From: Microbacterium esteraromaticum
GTDB taxonomy: Bacteria; Actinomycetota; Actinomycetes; Actinomycetales; Microbacteriaceae
Direction of reading: 5' to 3'
Length of the DNA stretch: 64,000 bases
NCBI RefSeq assembly: GCF_900163815.1
Contig: NZ_FUKO01000030.1
Span: 1 to 64,000 of the forward strand
The position numbers were made by a program, and so were the translations under genes. Positions 1 to 8,373 of this stretch are shown here, piece after piece. The notes under the pieces were generated by a model that worked only from the letters and a program-made list of their open reading frames with translations, was not told the DNA's origin and did no database searches. Every line of letters starts with the position of its first letter. Positions within the stretch are counted from its first letter, which is position 1.

Positions 1-53
1 CATTTCTATGTCACGACGCTCGCTCAGAACCCAAGCTCATCGGTGAATCGAGG

Positions 54-941
54 CTAAGAAGACGCACCTGCCGCGACGGCAACCGGGCTCGGCGTGCGCT
101 CACGGATGAGGAATCCGAATCCGAACGCGATGAAGAACATCAGCACGCCGTAGATGGCTGCGGGCAGGCTCAGCTCCATCGAGCCGAGCACCGACTGCGC
201 GATGACGATCGCGAGCGTGGCGTTGTGGATGCCGATCTCGAACGAGGTGGCGATCGATTCGCGCGCGCCGACCTTCAGCATCCGCGGCACCCAGTATCCG
301 ACCGCGAGACTGATCAGGCAGAACACGATCGTGATCAGTGCGAGACCGGCGAAGTTCTCGACTAGCAGCGTCCAGTTCGATGCGACCGCACCGCCGATCA
401 CCACGACGAGGATGATGACGCTGGCGATGCGCACCGGCTTGTCCATCCCCTTCGCGAACGACGGCCAGAACCTGCGCACCAGCATCCCCACCGCCACCGG
501 CAGCAGCACGATCGCGAAGACCTCCAGCGCCTTCGACCACTGCAGCCCGAGCTGGTCGTCGAACGGCTGGAAGTAGCCGATCGCGAAGTTCGTGATCAGC
601 GGGAGGGTGATCACCGCGATCACCGAGTTCACCGCGGTCAGCGAGATGTTCAGCGCGATATCCCCGCGGAACAGGTGGCTGTAGAGATTCGCCGTCGTGC
701 CGCCCGGTGACGCGGCGAGCATCATCATGCCCACCGCCAGCACCGGCGGAAGCTGGAACAGCAGCACGAGGCCGAAGCAGATCGCCGGCAGCAGAAGCAG
801 CTGGCACAGCAGCGCGATCATCACCGCCTTCGGCTGCTTCAGCACCCGCGCGAAGTCGGCGAGAGTGAGGCTCAGCCCGAGGCCGAGCATGATGATCCCC
901 AGTGCGACGGGGAGTCCGATGGTGGTCAACGCTGATCCCAT
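54..941 (-). CDS. Bile acid:sodium symporter family (BASS) membrane transporter
   Basis: A 295-residue, almost wholly hydrophobic protein with about nine or ten membrane segments. It has the BASS-type stretch ASPGGTTANLYSHLFRGD near residues 78-95, where small and polar residues interrupt a helix as in the Na+-binding crossover of the family. Members co-transport Na+ with organic anions such as bile acids, pantoate or keto acids; the substrate here cannot be told. The length fits the family (about 290-330). The gene stands alone: its 5' side faces a 61-bp palindrome and then the 3' end of the nitrite reductase gene on the same strand. No operon partner is visible. The family is well supported; the substrate is unknown. 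Confidence 0.85.
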   Translation of the reverse strand: MGSALTTIGLPVALGIIMLGLGLSLTLADFARVLKQPKAVMIALLCQLLLLPAICFGLVLLFQLPPVLAVGMMMLAASPGGTTANLYSHLFRGDIALNISLTAVNSVIAVITLPLITNFAIGYFQPFDDQLGLQWSKALEVFAIVLLPVAVGMLVRRFWPSFAKGMDKPVRIASVIILVVVIGGAVASNWTLLVENFAGLALITIVFCLISLAVGYWVPRMLKVGARESIATSFEIGIHNATLAIVIAQSVLGSMELSLPAAIYGVLMFFIAFGFGFLIRERTPSPVAVAAGASS

Positions 942-1016
942 GGCCTCAGTGTGGCCGAAGGTTCAGCAGTTGTCACGCACCCGCGGTCGAAGCGCGCCCG
1001 ACCGGGGCCGGGCAGC

Positions 1017-1077
1017 GCGTCGGAGTGCCACTTGGTCACCATGTCCCGTCGGATGCGACCATATGCGACACCGATGC
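1017..1077. repeat. 61-bp imperfect palindrome, type P1 (copy 1, divergent)
   Basis: This is the most decayed copy of a 61-bp palindrome type also found at 25038, 36115, 36259, 36344 and 62759. It keeps TGGTC at element positions 17-21 and the right-arm core GCGACCATATGCGACAC. It lies between the transporter start and the nitrite reductase stop. Assigned by aligning the copies by eye. Confidence 0.55.
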
Positions 1078-1091
1078 AACCAGAAGCGGGC

Positions 1092-3857
1092 TCAGTCCAC
1101 GGCGAACAGCCCGTGAGCCCCGCGCTCGGCATCGATCATGTAGTGCGTCACGAAGGGATAGTGACCCGCTTCGGGGAACGTCAGCTCGACGAATCCGCCC
1201 TGCGCGACCGCCAGCGGCAGCACCTGGGCTCCGGTGTCGACCGCCCGGTTGATGAGGTACGCGCCTTCTGACCAGACCGTGTCGAACTGCCCGCCCACGA
1301 CGTGGAAGCTGCTGGGGCGCTCGACTCCGGCATCCAGCACCCACACCCGCACCCGTTCGCCGACCTTCGCCGGCAGCGGCGCGTGGTCGTACTGGTTCGC
1401 GTAGCCGTTGAACGTCACGAGATCGGGGTTGCGGGTGGCGAGACGGTCCATGTCGACCTCGCCGCCGTCGTGGCCGCCGAGATAGTACTCGCCCTGCACG
1501 AGCACGTAGCTGCGGTCGACGACGGGCAGATCGTCGGGTTCGATGATGACTGCGCCGTACATGCCGTTTGCGATATGTGCGCTCATCGGCATCGTCGAGC
1601 AGTGGTACATCCAGATTCCCGAACGCGTGGCCCTGAACGTGTAGGTGACGCTCTCGCCCGGTGCGATCGTGCGCATCGGCTGATCGGGCGCGAGAGACCC
1701 GGCGTGGAAGTCGATGGAATGCCCCATCGTTCCCTTGTTCACGAGGGTGACGACGAAGGTGTCGCCCACTCGTCCGTGCAGCAGCGGCCCGGGAGCCGTT
1801 CCGTTGTACGTCCACAGCGTCTGGGTCACTCCCGGCGCGACCTCGAGCTTCTCGTCGCGGGCGACAAGAGTGACCTCGCGGGTGGTCGGAGAATCGGATG
1901 CCGGCAGCGGCGCGAGCTCGGCATCGTAGGGAGTGAAATCAGGGCCGGGCTCACCCATCAGATCGATCGCACCTGGCATGGCGTGATCGGAGTGGTCGCC
2001 CTGCTGGTCGCCGTGCTCACCGGCATCCGAGTCTTCGACTGTCGTGCCGCCGTCCCCGCCGGTCGCGACGACCTGCATCGTCATGCCCATCTGGCGGTGG
2101 CCGATGATCGAGCACCAGCCGTCGAGGTTCGCGGTGATGACACCGACGTCGATCGTCTCCGATGCGCCGGGTGCAAGGCGCGTGCCGCCGATGCCGTTGG
2201 CGAAGACGAGGTCGTGCACCTGCTCAGTGTCGGTGTTGGTGAGTTCGATGATCAGGCGGGTGCCGACCGGCACTTCGATGCGGCTCGGCGTGAAGCGCAT
2301 GTCGGCGGCTTCGACCTGGACGGTCTGCACCGGAGCATCCGCATCGCCGGTGGGAGCAGCGCTCCACCCCAGGCCGACCGGATCGGCGATCGCCATGCCC
2401 GCCGAGACGAGCACGACGGCGAGCAGCCCGGCGACGGCCTGGCCCGCGCGACGGCCCTGGGGGTGTGCGCTCGTCTCCCCCTTCGCCTGCGTCTCCCCCT
2501 TCTCCTGCGACGTTGGATCACTAACGTCGCTTCCCGCGGTCGGGAGCCGGCGTTTGTGATCCAACGTCGGAGTGGCAACGGCCTTGGCTCGGCGCTGGGC
2601 ACGCATCGCGCGCAGCATCACGACCAGGAACGACGCCATAGCGATGAGGTACAGAATCGATGCGACCACGCGCATGAGGCTCGACACCGGAAGCACGCAG
2701 ACGACGAGCGCCGCGTTGGCGACCGTGACCCGCAGCGGGCCCGCCGCATCGAACACCGCGTTGCCAGCGCGAACGGGGCCGGGGCCACCGCCGAGGACTA
2801 CCGGAATCAGGTAGCTGAGCGCACCGACGAGCACCTGAGCCGCGAAGCCCGCAGCGAGGTACGGCACTACCTGGCCGAAGAGGGCGGCGAGGGCGGCGAA
2901 GCCATCGCCGTTCAGCGTGGTGAATCCAGCGGTGTCGATGGCTGCGACGACCGCGCCGACGACGAGCGTGGCCACCGCACCCGCCCACCAGACGAGCGCC
3001 ATGCCGACAGACAGAGCGGCGAAACTGCGCGGCGCCTTCTGCCGTGCGGCGCGGAACAGCGAGACGCCGATGATGATGAGGCCTGCGAGGTAGGCGGCGA
3101 GCCCCAGCGCGACACCGGGCAGCCATCCGACCGCAGCCGCGACGGCCGCGACGACCACGCCACCAGCGAGTGCGGGCAAGGCACGGGCGGCGCCGAGCGC
3201 GGCGTGTTCATCGGCACGGGTTCGCAGGATCGTGGGCCACAGGGTGACGACGGTGCCCGCAACCGTGATTCCGATCCAGCCGAGGAGGTTGAACAGTGCG
3301 TGCGCGAGTACGAGGTTCGGGGCATCGTCGCCACGGGCGAGCCAGGCTCCGAGGCCAGCGCCCATCGTCAGCATCGCCGCCGACACGATGTAGTAGCGAG
3401 TCGTGCGCCCGAACTTGCCCGGCATGCTCGACCGCGCCCGGCTGATCAGACTGACGGCGTGCCAGATCACAGCGGTGATCAGGGATGCGGCTCCCACGAG
3501 CGTCACCGGCCAGACGGCGATCATCACACCGGTGATGACGGCAGCGGCGCCCGCATTCGCGAGAATGAGGCGAATGTTCTGATTGCGGCGCCCGGCCACG
3601 GTGAGCGCGCTGCGCAGCAGAGCGAGGGAGAAGTACTGACTCCACACGAGAATCGCGTGGGTGACGGCACCGAGCAGCAGCAGGTGGATCATCAGCCACC
3701 CCGGCATCGGCACGAAGCGGTGGATCACCGTCGACACAGCCGCGAGCAGCAGCCACGCCAGCGTCGGAATGTCGCGCATCGGCCAGAATCCGCGCTTCTT
3801 CACGACGGCGGAAGGCGTGCCGGGGGCACCGGGTGCGCCGGTGAGGTTCGGAGTCAT
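1092..3857 (-). CDS. nirK: Membrane-anchored cupredoxin/copper nitrite reductase fusion (NirK type)
   Basis: This 921-residue protein probably reduces nitrite to nitric oxide on the outer face of the membrane. Residues about 25-415 form roughly a dozen membrane segments. After a linker and one more segment (about 470-490) comes a single cupredoxin domain (about 505-605) with a blue-copper pattern CSIIGHRQM. Residues about 660-921 are a two-domain NirK module. All NirK ligands are there: H713, C753, H761 and M766 for type 1 copper; H718, H752 and H905 for type 2 copper; and catalytic D716 and H852. The fused cupredoxin likely feeds electrons to the reductase. The gene overlaps the upstream membrane-protein gene by ATGA (3854-3857), so the two are translationally coupled. 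The linker at residues about 430-450 is encoded by a palindrome (2508-2569). A generic multicopper oxidase is the alternative, but the complete ligand set favours NirK. Confidence 0.82.
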   Translation of the reverse strand: MTPNLTGAPGAPGTPSAVVKKRGFWPMRDIPTLAWLLLAAVSTVIHRFVPMPGWLMIHLLLLGAVTHAILVWSQYFSLALLRSALTVAGRRNQNIRLILANAGAAAVITGVMIAVWPVTLVGAASLITAVIWHAVSLISRARSSMPGKFGRTTRYYIVSAAMLTMGAGLGAWLARGDDAPNLVLAHALFNLLGWIGITVAGTVVTLWPTILRTRADEHAALGAARALPALAGGVVVAAVAAAVGWLPGVALGLAAYLAGLIIIGVSLFRAARQKAPRSFAALSVGMALVWWAGAVATLVVGAVVAAIDTAGFTTLNGDGFAALAALFGQVVPYLAAGFAAQVLVGALSYLIPVVLGGGPGPVRAGNAVFDAAGPLRVTVANAALVVCVLPVSSLMRVVASILYLIAMASFLVVMLRAMRAQRRAKAVATPTLDHKRRLPTAGSDVSDPTSQEKGETQAKGETSAHPQGRRAGQAVAGLLAVVLVSAGMAIADPVGLGWSAAPTGDADAPVQTVQVEAADMRFTPSRIEVPVGTRLIIELTNTDTEQVHDLVFANGIGGTRLAPGASETIDVGVITANLDGWCSIIGHRQMGMTMQVVATGGDGGTTVEDSDAGEHGDQQGDHSDHAMPGAIDLMGEPGPDFTPYDAELAPLPASDSPTTREVTLVARDEKLEVAPGVTQTLWTYNGTAPGPLLHGRVGDTFVVTLVNKGTMGHSIDFHAGSLAPDQPMRTIAPGESVTYTFRATRSGIWMYHCSTMPMSAHIANGMYGAVIIEPDDLPVVDRSYVLVQGEYYLGGHDGGEVDMDRLATRNPDLVTFNGYANQYDHAPLPAKVGERVRVWVLDAGVERPSSFHVVGGQFDTVWSEGAYLINRAVDTGAQVLPLAVAQGGFVELTFPEAGHYPFVTHYMIDAERGAHGLFAVD
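2508..2569. repeat. 62-bp palindrome inside the nitrite reductase gene (type P2)
   Basis: The two arms of about 29 bases, beginning CGACGTTGGATCAC and ending GTGATCCAACGTCG, pair with few mismatches around a short loop. It is read through in frame as residues about 430-450, the hydrophilic linker between the membrane domain and the last anchor and cupredoxin. Confidence 0.85.
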
Positions 3858-5422
3858 GAGGCGGGTCCTTCAGGGTTCGCGCGTGGGGCGGAGGGCTTCT
3901 CACCCATCGGAGGAGGTTTCAGCAGCATCCGTCCTCCGATGCCGGAGTCCTCCTCCGCTGCGCGCGGGATCAGTGCGGCGGATGCTGCGCGCCCCGCCAC
4001 TTTCGCCCCCGTGCGCGCCTTCGGCACCCCGAGCAGCGCGCTGGTGACAGCCGTGAGCATGAACAGCAGCAGTGCGATCACGCCGAGCATTCCCCCGATC
4101 TGCCAGGCCACCGGCAGTCCGAGGCCGTCGCCGATCCACACGCGCACGATCAGTGCGACCTGGAGCAGCGAGATGGGCACCCAGAACGCGGGCCGATACG
4201 GCAGTGGAACGCGCAGCACCGCCGGCAGGATCGTCGTCGCGTGCGCCATGATCATCGAGAAGGTGTACCCGAGGAAGACCGCGTGAATCACCGCGTCGTA
4301 AGCGGTCTGCTCGGTCGGCGAGCCGAGCAGCAGAACGAGGCCCGCGACGGCGAGCCAGACGTAGCCGGCGAGGATGCACGCGGCCATGTACCGGGTCACC
4401 CCGCTCGCCCGGATGGTGCGGCGCGCGACGTCGTGCACGATCAGCCAGCCGGTCAGTGAGAGCAGCGTGATGCCCAGCAGGATCGCGCCGGCATCCGGGA
4501 ACACGAGCCCGACGACGAGAGCGCCGGTCACGCCCCAGGCGTGGACGAGGAGTCGGATGCCAGCCTGCGGCCCCATCGTGATGCGAGCGAGCTCTACCCG
4601 CTCGGCGGCGATGGTGAGCACTAGGAAGCCGATCATCCAGGGGATGATGCGGGTCATCGTGTCCTGCCCGATCCACAGCACCGCGCCCGCGAGCGCGAGA
4701 CCGGCTGCGAGCAGTTGGGTGAGGAGGGCGGCGTCGTACTGGCGGCGCCAGAGCGGAACGTACAGCAGGGTGAAGGATGCTGCGCCCGCGGCCAGCACGA
4801 TCTTCGCGACCACCAGCGGGATGGGCATGACCACCAGCAGGATGCCGCCGATTCCCAGCAGGGCTGGCGCGATGTAGCCGTAGGCGCGGCCGAGCGCGGT
4901 GGCACGCTCGAGGCTGATCAGCGTGCCGACGAAGCCGAGCACGAGCAGCATCCCGTGCACATCGGGCAGGCGCTCAGTGGTGACGGGTGCGGGCAGCCCC
5001 AGCAGCATCATTCCCGCGTCGAGCCCGGCGAGCAGAGCGAGGCCCGCCGGCAGCATCCAGATCAGGCGCCACGGCGTGCTTCGGCGGCGGACACCCGCCA
5101 TGCGCGCTCCGCCGTGCGCGCCGACACCGCCGCCACGCGTGCCCGCGCCCGTGCCGCCGCGCGCGCCCGCGCCGCTACGAGAGCCCGCACCTGTAGCGGC
5201 ACTCGCGCTCGCAGCATCCGCGCCCACACCTGTAGCGGCACTCACGCCCCCAGCATCCGCACCCACACTCGCCGAGAAACCACTTCCCGCATGAGAAACC
5301 ACGTCTGGGGTGGTTTCTCGTGCAGGAAGTGGTTTCTCGATAGAAATGACGGGCTCGGCAGGAGTGGCCGGCTCGGCAGGGGCGCGGCCCTCGCTAGAGG
5401 CGCCGCTGTCGGGGCGGGTCAC
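3854..5422 (-). CDS. NnrS-like polytopic membrane protein coupled to nirK
   Basis: A 522-residue protein. I place the start at GTG 5422 because it forms a GTGA overlap with the stop of the upstream regulator gene (5419-5422); a longer ORF extends into that gene. Residues 1-120 are a low-complexity Ala/Gly/Ser linker, and the rest has about twelve membrane helices. His-containing helices (around DVHGMLLVLGF and IHAVFLGYTFSMIMAHA) recall NnrS and copper/heme membrane proteins of nitrogen-oxide metabolism. The HAVFLGY..ILPAVLR stretch also resembles the membrane half of the downstream nitrite reductase, suggesting a shared fold. It overlaps nirK by 4 bp. Role inferred: electron supply to NirK or handling of NO. 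The NnrS label rests on context and weak similarity. Confidence 0.6.
   Translation of the reverse strand: MTRPDSGASSEGRAPAEPATPAEPVISIEKPLPARETTPDVVSHAGSGFSASVGADAGGVSAATGVGADAASASAATGAGSRSGAGARGGTGAGTRGGGVGAHGGARMAGVRRRSTPWRLIWMLPAGLALLAGLDAGMMLLGLPAPVTTERLPDVHGMLLVLGFVGTLISLERATALGRAYGYIAPALLGIGGILLVVMPIPLVVAKIVLAAGAASFTLLYVPLWRRQYDAALLTQLLAAGLALAGAVLWIGQDTMTRIIPWMIGFLVLTIAAERVELARITMGPQAGIRLLVHAWGVTGALVVGLVFPDAGAILLGITLLSLTGWLIVHDVARRTIRASGVTRYMAACILAGYVWLAVAGLVLLLGSPTEQTAYDAVIHAVFLGYTFSMIMAHATTILPAVLRVPLPYRPAFWVPISLLQVALIVRVWIGDGLGLPVAWQIGGMLGVIALLLFMLTAVTSALLGVPKARTGAKVAGRAASAALIPRAAEEDSGIGGRMLLKPPPMGEKPSAPRANPEGPAS
5189..5266. repeat. 39-bp direct repeat, two copies, in the NnrS-like linker
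   Basis: Two adjacent 39-bp units (5189-5227 and 5228-5266), each beginning ACCTGTAGCGGCACTC and differing at a few sites. They encode part of the Ala/Gly/Ser linker and keep the reading frame (13 codons each). Confidence 0.75.
5273..5339. repeat. 67-bp palindrome inside the NnrS-like gene (type P3)
   Basis: Arms of about 30 bases, starting CGAGAAACCACTTCC, pair with only two mismatches, both transitions that still allow G-U pairing in RNA. The word GAGAAACCAC occurs twice in the left arm. It is read in frame as residues about 29-50 of the linker, next to a 39-bp direct repeat. Confidence 0.88.
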
Positions 5423-6072
5423 GAGACGGCCCGCAGGTGCAGCACGCAGGCGCCGGCTGCCTGGAAGGGCTGCAACTCGGCATCCGTTCCTTCTACACGT
5501 GATCGTGCGATGCCCTCGACCAGGCCCTCGTGCACCGCGCACACCACATCGGAGCGGCGGGCAGCCGCGGCGAGCAGCGGACAGCTGTGTAGCAGGATGC
5601 CGTCGGCGGTGGCATCCGGCGCGAAGCCCTGCTCGCGCATGACCTCCAGCACGAGTTCGTGCGCATCGGCGGCAGCATCCGTGCGCTCTGAGGCGACCTC
5701 GGCGCCCCAGCGCACGCCGGCAGCGCGCGCCTGCGCGACAGGGTCAGCGGCGACCTGCGCGAGGGAATCGGCGAGTGCCAGCGCGAGCCCCGCGTAGGGG
5801 TTGACGGCGTAGGCCGGCGGGGCCTCCCAGCGCCAGCCAGGCCGACCCCGGCCCTGCGCCTCAGCGCGGATGCGGCGCAGGCGCCCGTCGATGCGAAGGC
5901 GCTCGAGGTGCTCGCGCACGGTGTTCTCGTGCAGGCCCGTCGAGGTGACGATCTCGGCGGTAGATGCTGATCCGCGGCTCTCGACTTCACGCAGAATCCG
6001 CTCGCGCGACGACGATGAGCGACCGCTCCCGCCGACACGAAGATTATCTCCGGCGTCCCGATGGTTTTCCAC
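5419..6072 (-). CDS. HTH transcriptional regulator with conserved Cys residues (possible Fe-S or NO sensor)
   Basis: A 217-residue protein from GTG 6072, the most downstream plausible start that keeps the whole DNA-binding domain; a longer reading frame runs into the divergent promoter and is unlikely. Residues about 15-75 form a winged helix (STAEIVTSTGLHENTVREHL). The C-terminal part has HSCPLLAAAARRSDVVCAVH and a later ACVLHL, a spacing like the cysteine region of SufR-type iron-sulfur regulators. It heads an operon with the NnrS-like and nirK genes (GTGA overlap) and faces a DUF2249 gene across a region of nested inverted repeats. By inference it controls both transcripts in response to NO, redox state or a metal. 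Cofactor binding is unproven. Confidence 0.7.
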   Translation of the reverse strand: MENHRDAGDNLRVGGSGRSSSSRERILREVESRGSASTAEIVTSTGLHENTVREHLERLRIDGRLRRIRAEAQGRGRPGWRWEAPPAYAVNPYAGLALALADSLAQVAADPVAQARAAGVRWGAEVASERTDAAADAHELVLEVMREQGFAPDATADGILLHSCPLLAAAARRSDVVCAVHEGLVEGIARSRVEGTDAELQPFQAAGACVLHLRAVS

Positions 6073-6130
6073 GGTCTCTAGTGTAATAAAATAAGAAGTG
6101 AATCCTGCACTTCTAGAGACGGAGATAATC
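6044..6130. promoter_or_regulatory. Divergent promoter/operator with nested inverted repeats
   Basis: Between and partly within the regulator and DUF2249 gene starts lie three paired motifs: GATTATCTCC (6044-6053) with GGAGATAATC (6120-6129 region), GTCTCTAG (6074-6081) with CTAGAGAC (6113-6120), and AGAAGTG (6094-6100) with CACTTCT (6108-6114). The AT-rich core TAATAAAATAAG could supply a -10 box (TAAAAT, 6087-6092). This looks like an operator bound by the adjacent regulator. Confidence 0.65.
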
Positions 6131-6460
6131 ATGGGCCACATCGACATCCACCGTTCGCGCTCCGAGGCGACCAACCAGACGCCCACCAACGAGTCCGCCA
6201 CCGCCGGCTGCACCTGCGGCGAGGTCGACGAAGAGCTCCCCGAGCTCGACGTGCAGACCATCCCGCACGCCGTACGTCACGCGGCGATCTTCGGAGCGAT
6301 CGAATCGCTGCGCCCTGGCTCGGCCATGGTGATCTCGGCGACCCACAACCCCGTGCCGCTGCTCACCCAGCTTTCGGCCAAGCACGGCCCGACCTACAAC
6401 ACCCGCTACCTCGACGAGGGGCCCGAGCGCTGGCGCATCCTGGTGCGCAACGTGGCGTGA
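6131..6460 (+). CDS. DUF2249 domain protein, probable nitrogen-oxide/redox accessory
   Basis: A 109-residue soluble protein starting at ATG 6131, seven bases after GGAG (6120-6123); an upstream in-frame ATG lies inside the operator and is less likely. The body (about residues 35-109: LDVQTIPHAVRHAAIFGAIESL, split here by position, then STHNPVP-like and WRILV motifs) matches DUF2249, small TusA-like proteins often found beside denitrification and NO genes. The N-terminal CTCGE may bind metal. It diverges from the regulator, NnrS-like and nirK operon and shares its operator, so co-regulation is likely. A strong hairpin follows. The biochemical function is unknown. Confidence 0.72.
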   Translation: MGHIDIHRSRSEATNQTPTNESATAGCTCGEVDEELPELDVQTIPHAVRHAAIFGAIESLRPGSAMVISATHNPVPLLTQLSAKHGPTYNTRYLDEGPERWRILVRNVA

Positions 6461-6493
6461 CTTCGGTCACGATCGCGTACGCCCGCACGAATG

Positions 6494-6532
6494 ACTGAGG
6501 GGCCCCGACCTATCAGGTCTGGGCCCCTCAGT
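6494..6532. terminator. Bidirectional terminator hairpin
   Basis: ACTGAGGGGCCC pairs perfectly with GGGCCCCTCAGT around an inner stem GACCT/AGGTC. It lies between the DUF2249 gene (plus) and tRNA-Tyr (minus), so it can end both transcripts. Confidence 0.85.
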
Positions 6533-6554
6533 GTTCCGCGTGTTTCCGGTGCGG

Positions 6555-6635
6555 TGGCAAGTACAGGATTCGAACCTGTGAAGCTCTCGCGGCTGATTTA
6601 CAGTCAGCTCCCTTTGGCCACTCGGGCAACTTGCC
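6555..6635 (-). tRNA. tRNA-Tyr (anticodon GUA)
   Basis: An 81-nt class II tRNA. The acceptor arms GGCAAGT/ACTTGCC pair fully, the anticodon stem GCTGA/TCAGC encloses CTGTAAA with anticodon GTA, the T arm carries GGTTCGAATCC, and there is a long variable arm. The discriminator is A; CCA is not encoded (ACC follows). Confidence 0.96.
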
Positions 6636-6721
6636 AGGACACCCCCGTCCGGCTTTTCCAGTCAACCGGGGGCGCGAAGACCAAGCATACCGGTCGTCGG
6701 CGGTGTCAAGAAATCGAACCG

Positions 6722-7642
6722 TCAGCTGCCGAAAACGCCACGCTGCGACTCCGCCAGCGACGCTGGAGTGCGCAGCAGACCACCCTCCGCGCGACAGGTC
6801 GCCGCGGCAATGAGCATGGCCCGATCAAGCAGTTCCTGCCACCCGGCATCTGACGTCGGGGTCCCCTCGGACAGCCCTGCAGCGACCGCAGCGAGGGTCG
6901 CATCGCCCGCACCCACGGTGTCGACGATTGCCCCGGGCAGCGTAGCGATCGGAGCGCTAAAGATGCCCGCATCCGAGTCGAGCACCGCACCATCCGACCC
7001 GGCCGTAGCGAGCACGGCGGTCACGCCCAGCCCGCGCAGGCGGCCCCGGAGTGCATCGAGATCGCCGTCGTACAACAGCGCCGCGTCGTCCGCTCCAACC
7101 TTCACGAGTTCTGAGCGTGCGGCGAGCCGCTCGAAGCCGCGCACGAACTCGGCACGATCGCTCAACATTCCAGAGCGGGGGTTGGGGTCGACCGCGACGC
7201 GCGCATCTCCCAGCGCATCGAGGAGCACGTCGACCTCAGCGGGAACATCGAACGGAAAGCAGCTGATGGCGACGATCCCGGCATCCGCAATCGCTTTCCG
7301 CGCGGTGCCGTCGTAGCGGATGCTGCGCCGCTGCGCCGCCTCGTTGAACACGTACTGCGGCTCACCGCTCGGCGACCGGGTCACGACCGCACGGGACGAA
7401 CCGCGCGGGGCCCGGCTGGAGATCAGCGTCACGTCGTGGTCCTGCAGGTACTCGCGGATGTGGTCACCGGGCTCGTCATCGCCCACCATAGCGATCAGCG
7501 TCGTGGTCACACCCAGTCGGCGCAGCCCCACTGCGACATTCAGAGCGGCTCCGCCGACCAGTTCGCGGATGCCGGCAGCATCCCGGATCTCGTCGATCAG
7601 CGCATCGCCGATGACGACGACTTCGCGGTTGTCTGTGCTCAC
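6722..7642 (-). CDS. PfkB-family carbohydrate kinase
   Basis: A 306-residue cytosolic kinase (GTG start). The N-terminal GGAALNVAVGLRRLG matches the sugar-binding signature of the ribokinase/PfkB fold. The C-terminal DTVGAGDA (residues 240-247) is the anion-hole and catalytic motif, with D246 as the base. It phosphorylates a sugar or related alcohol with ATP; fructose, ribose or a nucleoside are possible, and sequence alone does not decide. It is a single gene between tRNA-Tyr and a divergent lipoprotein gene, with no transporter or regulator nearby to hint at the substrate. Confidence 0.88.
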   Translation of the reverse strand: MSTDNREVVVIGDALIDEIRDAAGIRELVGGAALNVAVGLRRLGVTTTLIAMVGDDEPGDHIREYLQDHDVTLISSRAPRGSSRAVVTRSPSGEPQYVFNEAAQRRSIRYDGTARKAIADAGIVAISCFPFDVPAEVDVLLDALGDARVAVDPNPRSGMLSDRAEFVRGFERLAARSELVKVGADDAALLYDGDLDALRGRLRGLGVTAVLATAGSDGAVLDSDAGIFSAPIATLPGAIVDTVGAGDATLAAVAAGLSEGTPTSDAGWQELLDRAMLIAAATCRAEGGLLRTPASLAESQRGVFGS

Positions 7643-7747
7643 CTTGCGAGACTATCGCGTGTACCCCTTTGGCTGCCTCGTGAAGCTAACCGGGTGCGCA
7701 ACCGCGCGTCGGTCGCGTGTGTCTGACGATGGCGGTACGGTGACGGC

Positions 7748-8353
7748 ATGAAGGCGCGACTTCTCAGTGCGACCGCGGTGCTCATGATGGCCGTTGCCCT
7801 CGTCGGATGCGGCCCTATGGGCGACGCGCCCACGACACCGCCTGGGCCCAGCTCTTCGGCATCCGCGTCGCCCGACGGCGAGACCACGCCGCCGAGTGGT
7901 GGAACCGCGAGCCCCACGCCGACGCCCACCTCAACCCCCATCGCTCTGCCGACCGACTGCCGGGCGATCCTTTCGCAGGCCGTGCTCGATCAGTTCGCGG
8001 ACGTGCCGCTCAACGATCCCGCATTCGACCTGTCGGGTCCACGCGAAGACGGCTCACTGCTGTGCGTCTGGGGCGACCCGGCTGCCGATACGACGAACTT
8101 GACCACCGAGATCACACGGATCGATCGTGGCCCTGCCCTAGACATGTTGAACATGCTCGTCGCCGACGAAGGATTCACCTGTTTCGCCCCCGATGGCGGC
8201 ACGCGCTGCGAGAAGACCTGGCAGAACACGCAGTATCCCGTCACCGACGGACGCACCCTGTTCTGGCGCGACAGTGTGCTCATCGACACCCGGTACTCCA
8301 ACCTCGCGCCCGACGGCTATACGTCCAGCATCATCGAGCACGTCTTCGGCTGA
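7748..8353 (+). CDS. Secreted lipoprotein of unknown function
   Basis: A 201-residue protein with a lipoprotein signal peptide (lipobox LVGC, Cys at about residue 21), then a Ser/Pro/Thr-rich spacer (about 25-60) and a compact domain. The domain contains Cys in DCRAIL, LLCVWG, FTCFAP and TRCEKT, spaced so that two disulfides are plausible. The layout resembles actinobacterial DUF3558-type lipoproteins, but I do not recognise the family with certainty. It is divergent from the PfkB kinase gene and convergent with rpoC, separated by a terminator. Confidence 0.7.
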   Translation: MKARLLSATAVLMMAVALVGCGPMGDAPTTPPGPSSSASASPDGETTPPSGGTASPTPTPTSTPIALPTDCRAILSQAVLDQFADVPLNDPAFDLSGPREDGSLLCVWGDPAADTTNLTTEITRIDRGPALDMLNMLVADEGFTCFAPDGGTRCEKTWQNTQYPVTDGRTLFWRDSVLIDTRYSNLAPDGYTSSIIEHVFG

Positions 8354-8373
8354 CCCTGCGACGGGGACGGAGA

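Noticed and set aside
1302..4286. 994-residue open frame opposite the nitrite reductase gene
   Set aside because: Runs against two well-supported genes, and its composition is that of a shadow frame.
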